From assembly GCF_020164475.1 (NCBI RefSeq), contig NZ_JAIQWX010000043.1, positions 1-43,275 on the forward strand: a stretch of 43,275 nt of DNA, given 5' to 3'. The stretch comes from Pseudomonas sp. REP124 (GTDB lineage Bacteria > Pseudomonadota > Gammaproteobacteria > Pseudomonadales > Pseudomonadaceae). Made by a program: the position numbers and the translations under genes. Shown one piece after another: positions 1 through 7,023 of the stretch (the first letter of the stretch is position 1; every line of letters starts with the position of its first letter). Below the pieces are notes generated by a model, which made no database searches, was not told the DNA's origin, and saw only the letters and a list, made by a program, of their open reading frames with translations.

Positions 1-25
1 TCAGGCACAAAAAAACCAAATGGAA

Positions 26-75
26 TGAGCAATTTTCCGCTCACCCTCCCTCCAATATAAGCGGATTTCCGCTCA
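26..75 (+). promoter_or_regulatory. Two phased dyads upstream of a sigma-54 promoter (likely activator sites)
   Basis: Two copies of the interrupted palindrome T(G/A)AGC-N8-GCTCA lie at 26-43 and 58-75. Their centres are 32 bp apart, about three helical turns, so both would face the same side of the DNA. The second contains the perfect palindrome AGCGGATTTCCGCT (60-73). They sit about 40 to 90 bp upstream of a -24/-12 element and look like enhancer sites for a bacterial enhancer-binding protein. In P. aeruginosa the 2-oxoglutarate transporter gene PA5530 depends on RpoN and the MifSR two-component system. That these dyads bind a MifR-like activator is inference. Confidence 0.6.
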
Positions 76-115
76 TCAAATCTCCCCACCCCCTCTAAAC
101 CGGCCCTCTCCCCCT

Positions 116-131
116 TGGCACAGCTCCTGCT
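116..131 (+). promoter_or_regulatory. Sigma-54 (RpoN) -24/-12 promoter of the dicarboxylate permease
   Basis: TTGGCACAGCTCCTGCT has the invariant GG (117-118) and GC (129-130) separated by exactly 10 bp, as in the RpoN consensus TGGCAC-N5-TTGC. It lies 62 bp before the permease ATG at 194. The only deviation is C for T at the start of the -12 block. Confidence 0.75.
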
Positions 132-193
132 ATAGCCCCTGCAGGCCGCGTTCGCACGCGCTCCACAAAAACAACTAAACGAAGGATCCTTCA

Positions 194-1513
194 ATGGATA
201 ACTCCAATACCCTGCCCCTTGGGTCGGCCGCCGCGCCGGTCAAAGAAAGGACCACTGCCAGTCGCATCAAATCGATCTTCAGCGGTTCCGTCGGCAACAT
301 GGTCGAGTGGTATGACTGGTACGTCTACGCCGCCTTCTCGCTGTACTTTGCCAAGACCTTTTTCCCTGCCGGTTCCTCAACCGCACAGCTGATGAACACC
401 GCTGCGATTTTCGCCGTGGGCTTTTTGATGCGTCCGATCGGTGGCTGGCTGATGGGCCTGTACGCTGACCGTGCCGGTCGCAAAAAAGCGCTGATGGCGT
501 CGGTGTACCTGATGTGCTTCGGTTCGCTGCTGATCGCCCTGAGCCCTGGCTATGAGAGCATCGGCATCGGCGCGCCGATCCTGCTGATTTTCGCCCGCCT
601 GCTGCAGGGCCTGTCGGTCGGTGGCGAATACGGCACCTCCGCCACTTATCTGAGCGAGATGGCGACCAAGGAGCGTCGCGGCTTCTACTCCAGCTTCCAG
701 TACGTGACCCTGATTTCCGGTCAGCTCATCGCGCTGGCGGTGCTGATCATCCTGCAACAGGTTCTGACCACCGAAGAGCTGTACGCCTGGGGCTGGCGCA
801 TTCCGTTTGCCATCGGCGCACTGTGTGCCGTGGTCGCGCTCTATCTGCGTCGCGGCATGGAAGAAACCGAGTCGTTCGTGAAGAAAGACAAAGCCAAGGA
901 AAGCGCGATGCGCACCTTGCTGCGCCATCCGAAGGAACTGTTGACCGTGGTCGGCCTGACCATGGGCGGTACGCTGGCGTTCTACACCTACACCACTTAC
1001 ATGCAGAAATACCTGGTGAACACCGTCGGCATGAGCATCTCCGACTCCACCACCATTTCCGCCGCCACGCTGTTCCTGTTCATGTGCCTGCAACCGATCA
1101 TCGGCGGCCTGTCGGACAAGATCGGCCGTCGTCCGATCCTGATCGCCTTCGGCGTGCTGGGAACGATCTTCACCGTACCGATCCTGATGACCCTGCACAC
1201 CATCCAGACCTGGTGGGGTGCGTTCTTCCTGATCATGGCCGCGCTGATCATCGTCAGCGGCTACACCTCGATCAACGCGGTAGTGAAAGCTGAACTGTTC
1301 CCTACCGAAATCCGCGCCCTGGGCGTCGGCCTGCCGTACGCACTGACCGTATCGATCTTCGGCGGCACCGCTGAATACATCGCCCTGTGGTTCAAGAGCA
1401 TCGGTATGGAAACCGGCTACTACTGGTACGTCACCGGCTGTATCGCCATTTCGTTGCTGGTGTACGTCACCATGAAGGACACCCAGAAGCATTCGCGGAT
1501 CGTTACGGACTAA
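194..1513 (+). CDS. kgtP: 2-oxoglutarate (alpha-ketoglutarate) permease, MHS-type MFS transporter
   Basis: A 439-aa inner-membrane proton symporter of the metabolite:H+ symporter branch of the major facilitator superfamily, most like the 2-oxoglutarate/dicarboxylate permeases (KgtP, PA5530-like). About 12 hydrophobic segments are visible. The N-terminal GNMVEWYDWYVYAAF is the family hallmark. The two loop motifs that mark the repeated halves are ADRAGRKK (about residues 91-98) and SDKIGRRP (about 305-312). The length is normal. The start is supported by AAGGA at 182-186, 7 nt before the ATG. It has its own sigma-54 promoter (116-131) and a strong terminator directly after the stop, so it is a single-gene unit. 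Substrate is assigned by family resemblance; other C4/C5 dicarboxylates are possible. Confidence 0.85.
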   Translation: MDNSNTLPLGSAAAPVKERTTASRIKSIFSGSVGNMVEWYDWYVYAAFSLYFAKTFFPAGSSTAQLMNTAAIFAVGFLMRPIGGWLMGLYADRAGRKKALMASVYLMCFGSLLIALSPGYESIGIGAPILLIFARLLQGLSVGGEYGTSATYLSEMATKERRGFYSSFQYVTLISGQLIALAVLIILQQVLTTEELYAWGWRIPFAIGALCAVVALYLRRGMEETESFVKKDKAKESAMRTLLRHPKELLTVVGLTMGGTLAFYTYTTYMQKYLVNTVGMSISDSTTISAATLFLFMCLQPIIGGLSDKIGRRPILIAFGVLGTIFTVPILMTLHTIQTWWGAFFLIMAALIIVSGYTSINAVVKAELFPTEIRALGVGLPYALTVSIFGGTAEYIALWFKSIGMETGYYWYVTGCIAISLLVYVTMKDTQKHSRIVTD

Positions 1514-1531
1514 GTCCAGCCGCGCTTCACC

Positions 1532-1565
1532 AAAAGGGGCAGACCGTCGGGGGTCTGCCCCTTTT
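1532..1565 (+). terminator. Rho-independent terminator after the permease
   Basis: A 14-bp stem of AAAAGGGGCAGACC (1532-1545) and its perfect complement (1552-1565), with a 6-nt loop, running into six or more T. It begins 19 nt after the permease stop codon. Confidence 0.93.
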
Positions 1566-1660
1566 TTGTATCTGGAATGCCTGTATGAAAATTCCTTAAT
1601 CCCCATGGAAGGCGGATTAATCACGAGTTAATGCCCGCCCTCCATCCTTGATCCTGCCTG

Positions 1661-1736
1661 ATCGATTAATTGCCCTTCGCTCACTCAATGTTTGAAAGCG
1701 AAAAAGGCCGACGGCCTTAATATCTAATTAATCGAT
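1661..1736. repeat. 11-bp inverted repeat in a TTAAT-rich intergenic region
   Basis: The stretch 1567-1835 has no gene. It is AT-richer than its surroundings and carries at least six TTAAT motifs. ATCGATTAATT at 1661-1671 is repeated as its perfect reverse complement at 1726-1736. Between them lies a small hairpin, AAGGCC/GGCCTT, at about 1704-1718. This could be a two-site operator for the downstream repeat-protein gene. I cannot name a regulator, and no convincing -35/-10 pair was found. Confidence 0.45.
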
Positions 1737-1835
1737 TGTTACTACCATTATTTTGCGCTTTTTAATCAGTTTAATTGGCGTAGCATGAAACCCATGCCCA
1801 AGACACAAAACGCCAAAGAATCTGGAGAAATGAAA

Positions 1836-2207
1836 ATGAAAACCAAACTGTTCCTCGCCATCGCCCTGTCCGTACTCGCCGCCAACACCTTCGCCGCCGA
1901 CGGTTTCGACCGCACTGGCTCCGCCGTTGCAGCGGATGGCTATGACCGCACCGGTTCTGCCACTGTTGCTGCTGACGGCTACGATCGCACCGGTTCGGCT
2001 ACCGTTGCTGAAGACGGTTACGACCGCACCAACGGCGCCACTGTCGCCGAAGACGGTTACGATCGCACCAATGGCGCTACCGTCGCCGAAGACGGTTACG
2101 ATCGCACCAACGGCGCTACCGTCGCTGAAGATGGTTACGATCGCACCAACGGCGCTACCGTTGCCGAAGATGGTTACGACCGCACAGGTGGCGCGTCCAT
2201 CAGCTGA
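1836..2207 (+). CDS. Small secreted protein built of DGYDRT repeats, function unknown
   Basis: A 123-aa protein. MKTKLFLAIALSVLAANTFA is a clear Sec signal peptide, with predicted cleavage before ADGFDR. The mature part is entirely eight tandem units of about 13 residues, DGYDRTNGATVAE and variants: two early units have GSATVA, four central ones are identical, and the last ends GGASIS. Each unit is acidic with one Arg, one Tyr and a DxxD spacing, so the mature protein is probably flexible and periplasmic or extracellular. I chose ATG 1836 because GGAG at 1824-1827 lies 8 nt before it; ATG 1830 is too close to that site and an in-frame ATG at 1785 has no ribosome binding site. I do not recognise a characterised family. 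A hairpin terminator follows, so it is monocistronic. Confidence 0.75.
   Translation: MKTKLFLAIALSVLAANTFAADGFDRTGSAVAADGYDRTGSATVAADGYDRTGSATVAEDGYDRTNGATVAEDGYDRTNGATVAEDGYDRTNGATVAEDGYDRTNGATVAEDGYDRTGGASIS
1899..2204 (+). repeat. In-frame 39-bp tandem repeat (eight units)
   Basis: The period is 39 bp (13 codons); the first and last units are 36 bp. The central units differ only at synonymous positions, for example GGTTACGATCGCACC against GGTTACGACCGCACC. That suggests recent duplication with selection on the protein. It lies wholly inside the secreted repeat protein. Confidence 0.92.
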
Positions 2208-2225
2208 TTCACCTCGTGTGACAGC

Positions 2226-2247
2226 AAGCCCGGCTTCGGCCGGGCTT
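2226..2247 (+). terminator. UUCG-capped hairpin after the repeat-protein gene
   Basis: AAGCCCGGC-TTCG-GCCGGGCTT is a 9-bp perfect stem closed by a UUCG tetraloop. It starts 19 nt after the stop. The following sequence is T-poor (GGTCGTTTC), so termination may be partial. Confidence 0.7.
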
Positions 2248-2276
2248 GGTCGTTTCTGGAGGGCTGAAAAAAGGAC

Positions 2277-2378
2277 CTGTAGGAGCGAGCATGCTCGCGA
2301 TGGACGTTAACGATGACGCGGGCTGCCTGAAACCCCGCGGTGCCCTTGCATCCATCGCGAGCATGCTCGCTCCTACAG
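2277..2378. repeat. REPIN (inverted pair of REP palindromes, GTAGGAGCGAGCATGCTCGCGATG type)
   Basis: CTGTAGGAGCGAGCATGCTC begins at 2277 and its reverse complement ends at 2378, with a spacer of about 45 bp. Each half is a REP palindrome, and together they could form a cruciform. The same type recurs at 15344, 28666 and 42870. No RAYT transposase gene is in the window. Confidence 0.9.
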
Positions 2379-2450
2379 GGGGATTTGATCGCTGGAAAAA
2401 TGTCGTGCGGCCTTGCACCATGGGCGACTTGTGAACTCAAGGATTGCCCC

Positions 2451-3080
2451 ATGCCCGACGACATCCACTTCTACGAACCCGCCCACGGCCACGGCCTCCC
2501 TCACGATCCGTTCAACGCGATCGTCGGCCCGCGCCCCATTGGCTGGATCTCTTCACAGGATGCCGAAGGCCGGTTGAACCTGGCGCCTTACAGCTTCTTC
2601 AACGCCTTCAACTACATCCCGCCGATCATTGGTTTTTCCAGCATCGGGCGCAAAGACAGCCTGAACAACATCGAGCAGACCGGCGAATTCGCCTGGAATC
2701 TGGCGACCCGGCCGCTGGCCGAGCAGATGAACCAGAGCTGCGCCAACGTCGGTCCCGAAGTCGACGAGTTCGAGCTGTCGGGCTTGACCCCGGTGGCCTC
2801 GAAAATCATTTCGGTGCCACGGGTAGCCGAAACCCCGGTGTCCTTCGAATGCAAGGTCACGCAGATCATTCAATTGCAGCGCGCGGACGGGAACGTGGTG
2901 CCGAGCTGGCTGATCCTCGGCGAAGTGGTTGCCGTGCATATCGCCAAATGGCTATTGAAGGACGGGGTCTACGACACCGCCGCGGCAGAACCGATTCTGC
3001 GCGGCGGCGGGCCGGCGGATTATTTCCAGCTGGGGCCTGAGGCGTTGTTCAAAATGTATCGCCCCGGGGCGAAGCGATGA
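2451..3080 (+). CDS. Flavin reductase-like FMN-binding protein
   Basis: A 209-aa cytoplasmic protein of the flavin reductase-like FMN-binding split-barrel family (DIM6/NTAB type). The N-terminal GPRPIGWISSQDAEGRLNLA and the following APYSFFNAF are typical of this family, where they contact FMN. Members either reduce flavin for a partner monooxygenase or act as flavin oxidoreductases; no partner can be proved here. Start ATG 2451 has AAGGA at 2439-2443, 7 nt upstream; a longer reading frame runs back into a REP element and is not credible. Its stop abuts, with no spacer, the stop of the convergent 87-aa gene. The nearby ABM-type monooxygenase is a possible functional neighbour but is on the other strand. 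Confidence 0.82.
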   Translation: MPDDIHFYEPAHGHGLPHDPFNAIVGPRPIGWISSQDAEGRLNLAPYSFFNAFNYIPPIIGFSSIGRKDSLNNIEQTGEFAWNLATRPLAEQMNQSCANVGPEVDEFELSGLTPVASKIISVPRVAETPVSFECKVTQIIQLQRADGNVVPSWLILGEVVAVHIAKWLLKDGVYDTAAAEPILRGGGPADYFQLGPEALFKMYRPGAKR

Positions 3081-3344
3081 TTACCAGATCAGTCCGCCAT
3101 CTTCGCTGACGCCCTTGAGGTGAGTCAGTTGCAAAGCCGCCGCTTCGTCGGCAGCCATGGCGGTCTTGAAGGTCTGCTCTTCCAGCAGTTTGTTGAAACG
3201 AGGCGCACCGGAGCCGTCGATGGCTTTGGTGGCGATCGCCGCGTAATACCCGCCTTCGCGGGGGACTACAGCCGATACGGCTTCGAAGTGTTCAAAGGCT
3301 TTGCGTGCCATGTCGCGCATCCTGGCTGATTGAGAATGCGCCAT
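3081..3344 (-). CDS. Hypothetical 87-aa protein in a unit with an ABM monooxygenase
   Basis: Starts MAHSQSARMRDMARKAFEHF; the middle has REGGYYAAIATKAIDGSG and the C-terminus is EDGGLIW. It is soluble, with no signal peptide or membrane segment, and I do not recognise the family. It follows the ABM-domain gene by 7 nt on the same strand, and its GAGGG ribosome site overlaps that gene's stop codon. The two are therefore probably translated from one message. An upstream in-frame ATG exists but would overlap the ABM gene, so the ATG at 3344 is preferred. Confidence 0.6.
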   Translation of the reverse strand: MAHSQSARMRDMARKAFEHFEAVSAVVPREGGYYAAIATKAIDGSGAPRFNKLLEEQTFKTAMAADEAAALQLTHLKGVSEDGGLIW

Positions 3345-3351
3345 TAAACCC

Positions 3352-3705
3352 TCAACCCGCCAGTTTGTGTACCGCCGCCCCGGATTGACGCAAAGCATGC
3401 GCCTCCGACACGTCCTTGAAGGTGTGGAAATCCAGGCTGTTGACCACCAGGTCCTGCACCAACTCGGTAAACACCTCCATCGCCGGAGTACTGAAATACG
3501 CGGTCATGGACTGTTGATTGGTCCAGAAGCCGGACACCAGCCACAGGTCCGGATCACCTTGCGAATGCTGCAGGGCGAAACTCAGGCAGCCTGACGCAGC
3601 GCGGGACGGTTCGATCAGTGCGCTCAGGCGCACACCCAGCTCTTGCGAACGCCCGGCGCGTGCCCGGACAAAAGCCATATGACTGACGGGGATCTGCTTA
3701 GACAT
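3352..3705 (-). CDS. Antibiotic biosynthesis monooxygenase (ABM) domain protein
   Basis: A 117-aa protein with the small dimeric alpha/beta-barrel ABM fold: VSHMAFVRARAGRSQELGVR as first strand and helix, then ALIEPSRAASGCLSFAL, then LVSGFWTNQQSMTAYFSTP. Such proteins act on quinones or other small electron-rich molecules, but many have no known substrate. Start ATG 3705 is set by GGGAGGA about 7 nt upstream; a longer frame to 3762 lacks a ribosome site. It is first gene of a two-gene unit with the 87-aa gene and divergent from an AraC-type regulator, which probably controls it. Confidence 0.78.
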   Translation of the reverse strand: MSKQIPVSHMAFVRARAGRSQELGVRLSALIEPSRAASGCLSFALQHSQGDPDLWLVSGFWTNQQSMTAYFSTPAMEVFTELVQDLVVNSLDFHTFKDVSEAHALRQSGAAVHKLAG

Positions 3706-4042
3706 GTTCAATCCTCCCGAGGAGTTGCGTGGCAGCCTTGGGACGGGCTGCGACAGGATCAAAGGTTAAGGGGTGCTGCACCTGCGTCGTTAGTCGATTC
3801 CTGCCGCCGCGTTGCACGATCCTGCGAGCGTGTCGGGGCAACCTGTAAAAATATGTAAAACTCGGTCACCGTTACGTCACACGAGTTTCAAGCAAGTTTC
3901 GCCCTCTACCTCCTGCCATGTCAGGGCCGACTCACAAGCCCGTGCAGAATCAGGCAAGTATGAGGCAGGATGTGTCTACCGCTTTTGCTTGCACAAACTT
4001 AAGCTCGGCCCATTACCGATGCGTTAACGAGGATGCCAACGC
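3706..4042. other. Divergent intergenic region, ABM unit / AraC regulator
   Basis: There is no gene in these 337 bp. Start sites diverge at 3705 (minus) and 4043 (plus), so promoters for both units and any AraC operator should be here. I see a TCCTGCC/GGCAGGA inverted pair at about 3911 and 3974. I see no promoter I would defend. Confidence 0.5.
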
Positions 4043-4975
4043 ATGTCGTCATTCGATCAGTTTCAAGCCCCGCCACCGGATGCCGAGATGGAAAAGCAGC
4101 GCGCGGAATTGGCGGCGATCATCCGGAGTCACACCGCCGAAGACGGCAATTACGCCACCGCTATCGGTTCGCTGTTCATGTCGCGCCACAGTCAGAACCA
4201 CGAGTTCGCCCCGGTGCTCGCGCAACCGGCGCTGTGCATCATGGCCCAGGGCCGAAAGGAAGTGCGGCTGGCGGACGAGTACTTCAATTACGATCCGCTC
4301 AATTACCTGGTGGTCTCGGTGTCGATGCCGCTCAGCGGGCGGGTGGTCAATGTCACCGCCGCCGAACCGATTCTGGCCGTGCGGCTGGACATCGACCCGG
4401 CGGAAATCACCGCGCTGATCGCCGACGCCGGCCCCATGGGCGTTCCGGCCCGGCCGACCGGTCGTGGGTTGTATGTGGAACGCCTGGACAGCGCGATGCT
4501 CGATGCGGTGCTGCGCCTGGCGCGGTTGCTCGACACACCGAAAGACATCGCCATGCTCGCGCCGCTGATTCGCCGGGAAATCCTCTATCGCCTGCTGCGC
4601 AGCCAACAGGGCCACCGGTTGTATGAAATCGCCATCGCCAACAGCCAGAGCCATCGCATCAGCCAGGCGATCAAATGGCTCAATGGCAATTACGAACAGC
4701 CGTTACGCATCGATGATCTGGCCAAGGAAGTTAACCTGAGCGTGTCGACCCTGCACCATCGCTTCAAGGCGATGACGGCGATGAGTCCGTTGCAGTATCA
4801 GAAGCAGCTGCGCTTGCAGGAGGCGCGGCGGCTGATGTTGGCCGAAGGACTGGAGGCTTCGGCGGCGGGGTATCGGGTTGGGTATGAAAGCCCGTCGCAG
4901 TTCAGTCGGGAGTACAGCCGGTTGTTCGGGGCGCCGCCGTTGCGGGATTTGGCGCGGTTGCGGTTGTCGGTCTAA
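4043..4975 (+). CDS. AraC-family transcriptional regulator (AraC_N type)
   Basis: A 310-aa protein. Residues about 35-190 are the AraC-type N-terminal cupin (LAQPALCIMAQGRKEV is characteristic) and about 210-305 the double helix-turn-helix (DDLAKEVNLSVSTLHHRFK and AAGYRVGYESPSQFSREYSR). The N-terminal domain normally binds a small effector; in this subfamily the targets are often adjacent oxidoreductases. GAGGA at 4029-4033 supports the start. It is divergent from the ABM/87-aa pair, the likely target. A REPIN follows 11 bp after the stop. Confidence 0.88.
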   Translation: MSSFDQFQAPPPDAEMEKQRAELAAIIRSHTAEDGNYATAIGSLFMSRHSQNHEFAPVLAQPALCIMAQGRKEVRLADEYFNYDPLNYLVVSVSMPLSGRVVNVTAAEPILAVRLDIDPAEITALIADAGPMGVPARPTGRGLYVERLDSAMLDAVLRLARLLDTPKDIAMLAPLIRREILYRLLRSQQGHRLYEIAIANSQSHRISQAIKWLNGNYEQPLRIDDLAKEVNLSVSTLHHRFKAMTAMSPLQYQKQLRLQEARRLMLAEGLEASAAGYRVGYESPSQFSREYSRLFGAPPLRDLARLRLSV

Positions 4976-4986
4976 CGGATTGCCTC

Positions 4987-5088
4987 CCCCTTGTAGGAGC
5001 GAGGCTTGCCCGCGAAGGCTATTTCGGATTCAACATTGATGTTGGCCGATATGACGCTTTCGCGGGCAAGCCTCGCTCCTACAAGGGG
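4987..5088. repeat. REPIN (TAGGAGCGAGGCTTGCCCGCGAA type)
   Basis: CCCCTTGTAGGAGCGAGG at 4987 is mirrored by CCTCGCTCCTACAAGGGG ending at 5088, about 100 bp in all. It separates two convergent transcription units (the AraC gene and the ABC transporter operon) and could act as a transcript end for both. Confidence 0.9.
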
Positions 5089-5100
5089 AGGTGGCGAGCA

Positions 5101-6156
5101 TTACGCCCCAAGCACCCGACAAGCCCCAGCCGGCAAGGTCACCGACACCGGATGTCCAACGCCCAAACCAACCCCCTGATTCGGTGTACTCAGCGCCGTA
5201 AAGGTCACCCCGGAACATTCGACGGTGGTCTCGATGGTCGCACCGATATCCCGCACAAACGTCACCTTGCCCAGCAACCTATTCCCCGCCGAAGCCTGCG
5301 GCGCGGACAGTTGCAGATCCTCAGGGCGAATCAGCATCTTCACCTTCTCCCCCACCACAATGCTGCTGCAGATCGGCACCTGCAGAGCGTCGCCGCCCGG
5401 CAGGCTGACCTTGCCATCGCCCAGCGCCGTGGCCGGGAAGATGTTGCCGGAGCCGATGAAGTCGGCGACAAATTCGTTGGCCGGGTGGCGGTAAATCTCG
5501 ATCGGTGTGCCCACCTGCTGCACCCGATGCTCACCCAGCACCACCACGATATCGGCCATGGTCATGGCCTCGCGCTGGTCGTGGGTCACCATGATGGTGG
5601 TGATGTTCAGGCGTTGTTGCAGCTGACGGATTTCCACCTGCATCGATTCGCGCAGCTTGGCGTCCAGCGCCGACAGCGGCTCGTCGAGCAGGAGAATTTT
5701 CGGGTGCGAGGCAATCGCCCGGGCAATCGCCACGCGCTGGCGTTGACCGCCGGACAGCTTGGCCACCGGGCGATCGATCATCGGCTTGAGCTGGATCAGT
5801 TCCAGCAACTCCACCACCCGCTTGTGCTGATCCGCCTTGCTGACGCCGCGCAGCTTCAGCGGATAGGCGATGTTCTCCCCCACCGTCATGTGCGGGAACA
5901 GCGCCAGGGATTGAAAGACCATGCCGAAGTTGCGCAGGTGCGCCGGGGTGTGGCCGATGTCTTCACCGTCCAGGCGGATCTCGCCACCGGTCAGGGATTC
6001 CAGCCCGGCGATCATCCGCAACAGGGTGGTTTTGCCGCAGCCCGAAGGCCCCAGGAAACACACCAGCTTGCCCTCGGGCAAATGCAGGTTCACATCGGTT
6101 ACCGCGCAGGCCGAGCCGTAATGTTTCTCGACGTTTTCCAGAATCAGACCAGACAT
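5101..6156 (-). CDS. ABC transporter ATP-binding protein, polyamine/PotA type
   Basis: A 351-aa cytoplasmic ATPase. Walker A is GPSGCGKTT (36-44), Q-loop Gln82, signature LSGGQ (134-138), Walker B ILLLDEP (154-160) and switch His192. A C-terminal TOBE domain follows from about residue 270 (LIRPEDLQLS). This is the PotA/spermidine-putrescine subfamily, which also serves other cationic amines, phosphonates and iron. It is the last gene of the importer operon, starting 18 nt after the second permease stop, with GAGG 8 nt before the ATG. Substrate is not readable from the ATPase; the neighbouring catabolic genes point to a guanidino or amine compound. Confidence 0.88.
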   Translation of the reverse strand: MSGLILENVEKHYGSACAVTDVNLHLPEGKLVCFLGPSGCGKTTLLRMIAGLESLTGGEIRLDGEDIGHTPAHLRNFGMVFQSLALFPHMTVGENIAYPLKLRGVSKADQHKRVVELLELIQLKPMIDRPVAKLSGGQRQRVAIARAIASHPKILLLDEPLSALDAKLRESMQVEIRQLQQRLNITTIMVTHDQREAMTMADIVVVLGEHRVQQVGTPIEIYRHPANEFVADFIGSGNIFPATALGDGKVSLPGGDALQVPICSSIVVGEKVKMLIRPEDLQLSAPQASAGNRLLGKVTFVRDIGATIETTVECSGVTFTALSTPNQGVGLGVGHPVSVTLPAGACRVLGA

Positions 6157-6174
6157 AAGAACTACCTCAAGAAA

Positions 6175-7023
6175 TCAGAACGAAACGCCACCTTCACCAA
6201 CCAGCTTCTCCAGCGCCCAGATCAGGACGAAGTCGATCAGCACGATCAGCACGGCAAACGAAAATACGGTGGGATCCAGAGACGACACGGTGCGGCTGTA
6301 CATCCAGATTGGCACGGTCATGACGTCGATGGTGTAGAGGAAATAGGTCACGGTGAATTCGTTGAACGAGACGATAAACGCCAGCAGCATCCCCGCCAGA
6401 ATCCCCGACTTCATCAACGGCACCACCACATCGACAATCGCCCGCATGGGCGAGGCACCGAGCATTTGCGCAGCTTCTTCCACTTCGGTGCCGATGGAGA
6501 GCATGGCTGCGGTGCAGTTCTTCACCACGAAGGGCAATGCGAGGATCACGTGGGCGATCACCAGCCGCGAGGTGGTCATGTGGAACGGCAGGCTGTCGAA
6601 CACCAGCAGCAGGGCCAGGCCCAACACCACCATCGGGAACACCAGCGGCAGCGACATCAGTTGCAGCGCCACGGCCTTGCCACGAAACTCGCAGCGGGTC
6701 AGCGCATAGGCAGCCGGTACCGCGATCAGCGTGGCGAAGATCATGGTCAGGCACGACACCAGCAGGCTGGTGGCCATGGCCTGGCCGAGGCTCAGCACAT
6801 CGCTGGCATCCGGCGAGACGAAGGTGTGCCAGGCGGCCTTGTACCACTGCAGGCTGTAGCTGGCGGGCGGGAAGTCGAGGTTCGACGAACCGCTGAACGA
6901 CATGACGATCATGGTCAGGATCGGCAGCACCGCCAGCAGCAGGATGAAACCCGACAGGGTGCCGGCGAACTTGCCGGTCTCGCCGGGCAGCAGCGACTGG
7001 CGCTTTTTGATCAGGGTACTCAT
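6175..7023 (-). CDS. ABC transporter permease, PotC-like
   Basis: A 282-aa inner-membrane permease with six predicted membrane segments. The cytoplasmic EAA loop is EEAAQMLGASPMRAIVDVVV (about residues 171-190), which docks on the ATPase. Its ATG overlaps the upstream permease stop by 4 nt (ATGA), indicating translational coupling. It forms the permease pair of the polyamine-type importer. Confidence 0.87.
   Translation of the reverse strand: MSTLIKKRQSLLPGETGKFAGTLSGFILLLAVLPILTMIVMSFSGSSNLDFPPASYSLQWYKAAWHTFVSPDASDVLSLGQAMATSLLVSCLTMIFATLIAVPAAYALTRCEFRGKAVALQLMSLPLVFPMVVLGLALLLVFDSLPFHMTTSRLVIAHVILALPFVVKNCTAAMLSIGTEVEEAAQMLGASPMRAIVDVVVPLMKSGILAGMLLAFIVSFNEFTVTYFLYTIDVMTVPIWMYSRTVSSLDPTVFSFAVLIVLIDFVLIWALEKLVGEGGVSF

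Noticed and set aside
1899..2204. CRISPR-like regular repeats
   Set aside because: The 39-bp units are contiguous with no spacers, keep a reading frame and follow a signal peptide, so they are coding repeats.
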